This document shows, piece after piece, positions 47,391 through 64,000 of a stretch of DNA of 64,000 bases (positions within the stretch are counted from its first letter, which is position 1; each line of letters starts with the position of its first letter). This DNA is from Diphasiastrum complanatum (Eukaryota > Streptophyta > Lycopodiopsida > Lycopodiales > Lycopodiaceae): NCBI GenBank assembly GCA_029204225.1, contig CM055104.1, positions 54,788,538 to 54,852,537 of the forward strand, in the 5' to 3' direction. The notes beneath the pieces were generated by a model that saw only the letters and a program-made list of their open reading frames with translations, was not told the DNA's origin and did no database searches. The translations under genes were made by a program, and so were the position numbers.

Positions 47391-47503
47391 GAAACAGTTG
47401 CTCCATTGAAGTAGATTGAAGAAATCCTTGCAGAGCTCCTTTTGTTGCAGCAGTTGCTCTGTTTCATATACTTATCGCTGCGTCTGTTGGAATCGTGAAC
47501 CCA

Positions 47504-63589
<16,086 letters not shown>

Positions 63590-64000
63590 TTCCTCATCTG
63601 TATTTACTATTGACATTTCTTCAGAGCAGCACTATTCAGGACCTGCTTTGTGCTGTGAAGTAGAAAGCATGATACAAATATCTCACTTAAAAAGTAGGTT
63701 GCACTTTTTTTTTTAAGAAGTTTGTTTCACGGATAACTGCTGCTTATACAAGGGCTACTTGGTGGTTCTTGAACGCAAGTTCAGAAACCAAAAGTTGGGC
63801 AATTAAAATTACATAGGTTATTATTGTAGGATATCATTAATGCCCATCCATATGTGGGCTTATCCTTTTTTGTAGAATCATGGCCAGCATCTCAAATTCT
63901 ATGCGAAATTACAAAGTTAATTACTGTAGGATATTTTTAATGCCCACCCTTATTGGGCTTCTCTTTTTGAGTAGAAGCATAGCCAACACCTTGGACATTT
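63590..64000 (+). other. 3' flank of threonine deaminase with ~100 bp tandem duplication
   Basis: Beyond the stop codon lies a probable 3' UTR. Two related units at about 63800-63895 and 63903-63995 share AAATTACA-AGTTA, TTACTGTAGGATAT, TTAATGCCCA and GTAGAA-CAT-GCCA blocks. No clear AATAAA was assigned. Confidence 0.6.

Overview
The window is nuclear DNA from a land plant with a large, repeat-rich genome. It carries a threonine deaminase with an apparent plastid-targeting leader, a plant-type membrane-anchored START protein, GT-AG introns up to 8.4 kb long, and plant lineages of Ty1/copia, Ty3/gypsy and hAT elements. Repeat content and intron size would suit a fern or a gymnosperm, but the taxon is an inference and no marker here fixes it.

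Two multi-exon genes can be reconstructed exactly, plus one small one. (1) 17330-17878, minus: a protein of about 153 aa with a conserved-looking K-V-Q-W-V-D-G-Y-G-K block and a C-terminal CaaX-like CTIQ, interrupted by an 87-bp in-frame intron. (2) 37003-41454, plus: a six-exon START-domain lipid-transfer-like protein of 448 aa with an N-terminal membrane anchor. (3) 47504-63589, plus: a nine-exon biosynthetic threonine deaminase (OMR1/ILVA type) of 676 aa. All its splice phases close, and it holds the PLP lysine, the Asn and Gly loops and two C-terminal ACT-like regulatory domains. Its introns 1, 3 and 4 have filled with hAT, copia and gypsy debris.

Region by region: 1-2280 holds the 3' end and LTR of a plus-strand Ty3/gypsy element, then unassigned sequence. 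2290-10500 is a copia nest: a minus-strand copia is represented by its RNase H end (2290-2860) and its gag plus leader (8335-9893). Between these lies a nearly intact plus-strand copia (3528-7517) with only two in-frame stops. 10.5-17.3 kb is gene-poor with diverged duplications and GA/CT microsatellites. 18.9-19.8 kb may be a TIR element. 22.58-33.2 kb is a second nest on the minus strand: a gypsy end, a gag-only LTR element with near-identical LTRs and an array of about 150 bp units in its leader, a second related LTR element encoding an unrecognised coiled-coil protein, and a copia reverse-transcriptase fragment. 33.2-47 kb holds the START gene, tRNA-derived SINE candidates, a captured sugar-transporter fragment and a GC-rich hairpin. 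47-64 kb is the threonine deaminase locus.

The two large genes do not obviously act together. Threonine deaminase commits threonine to isoleucine synthesis in plastids, while the START protein is a predicted membrane lipid binder. The most unusual content is the minus-strand LTR complex at 23.2-32.7 kb (gag-only element, tandem-repeat leader, inverted LTR-tail/PBS junction, sister element with a novel ORF), and the way GA microsatellites sit at fixed places inside mobile elements.
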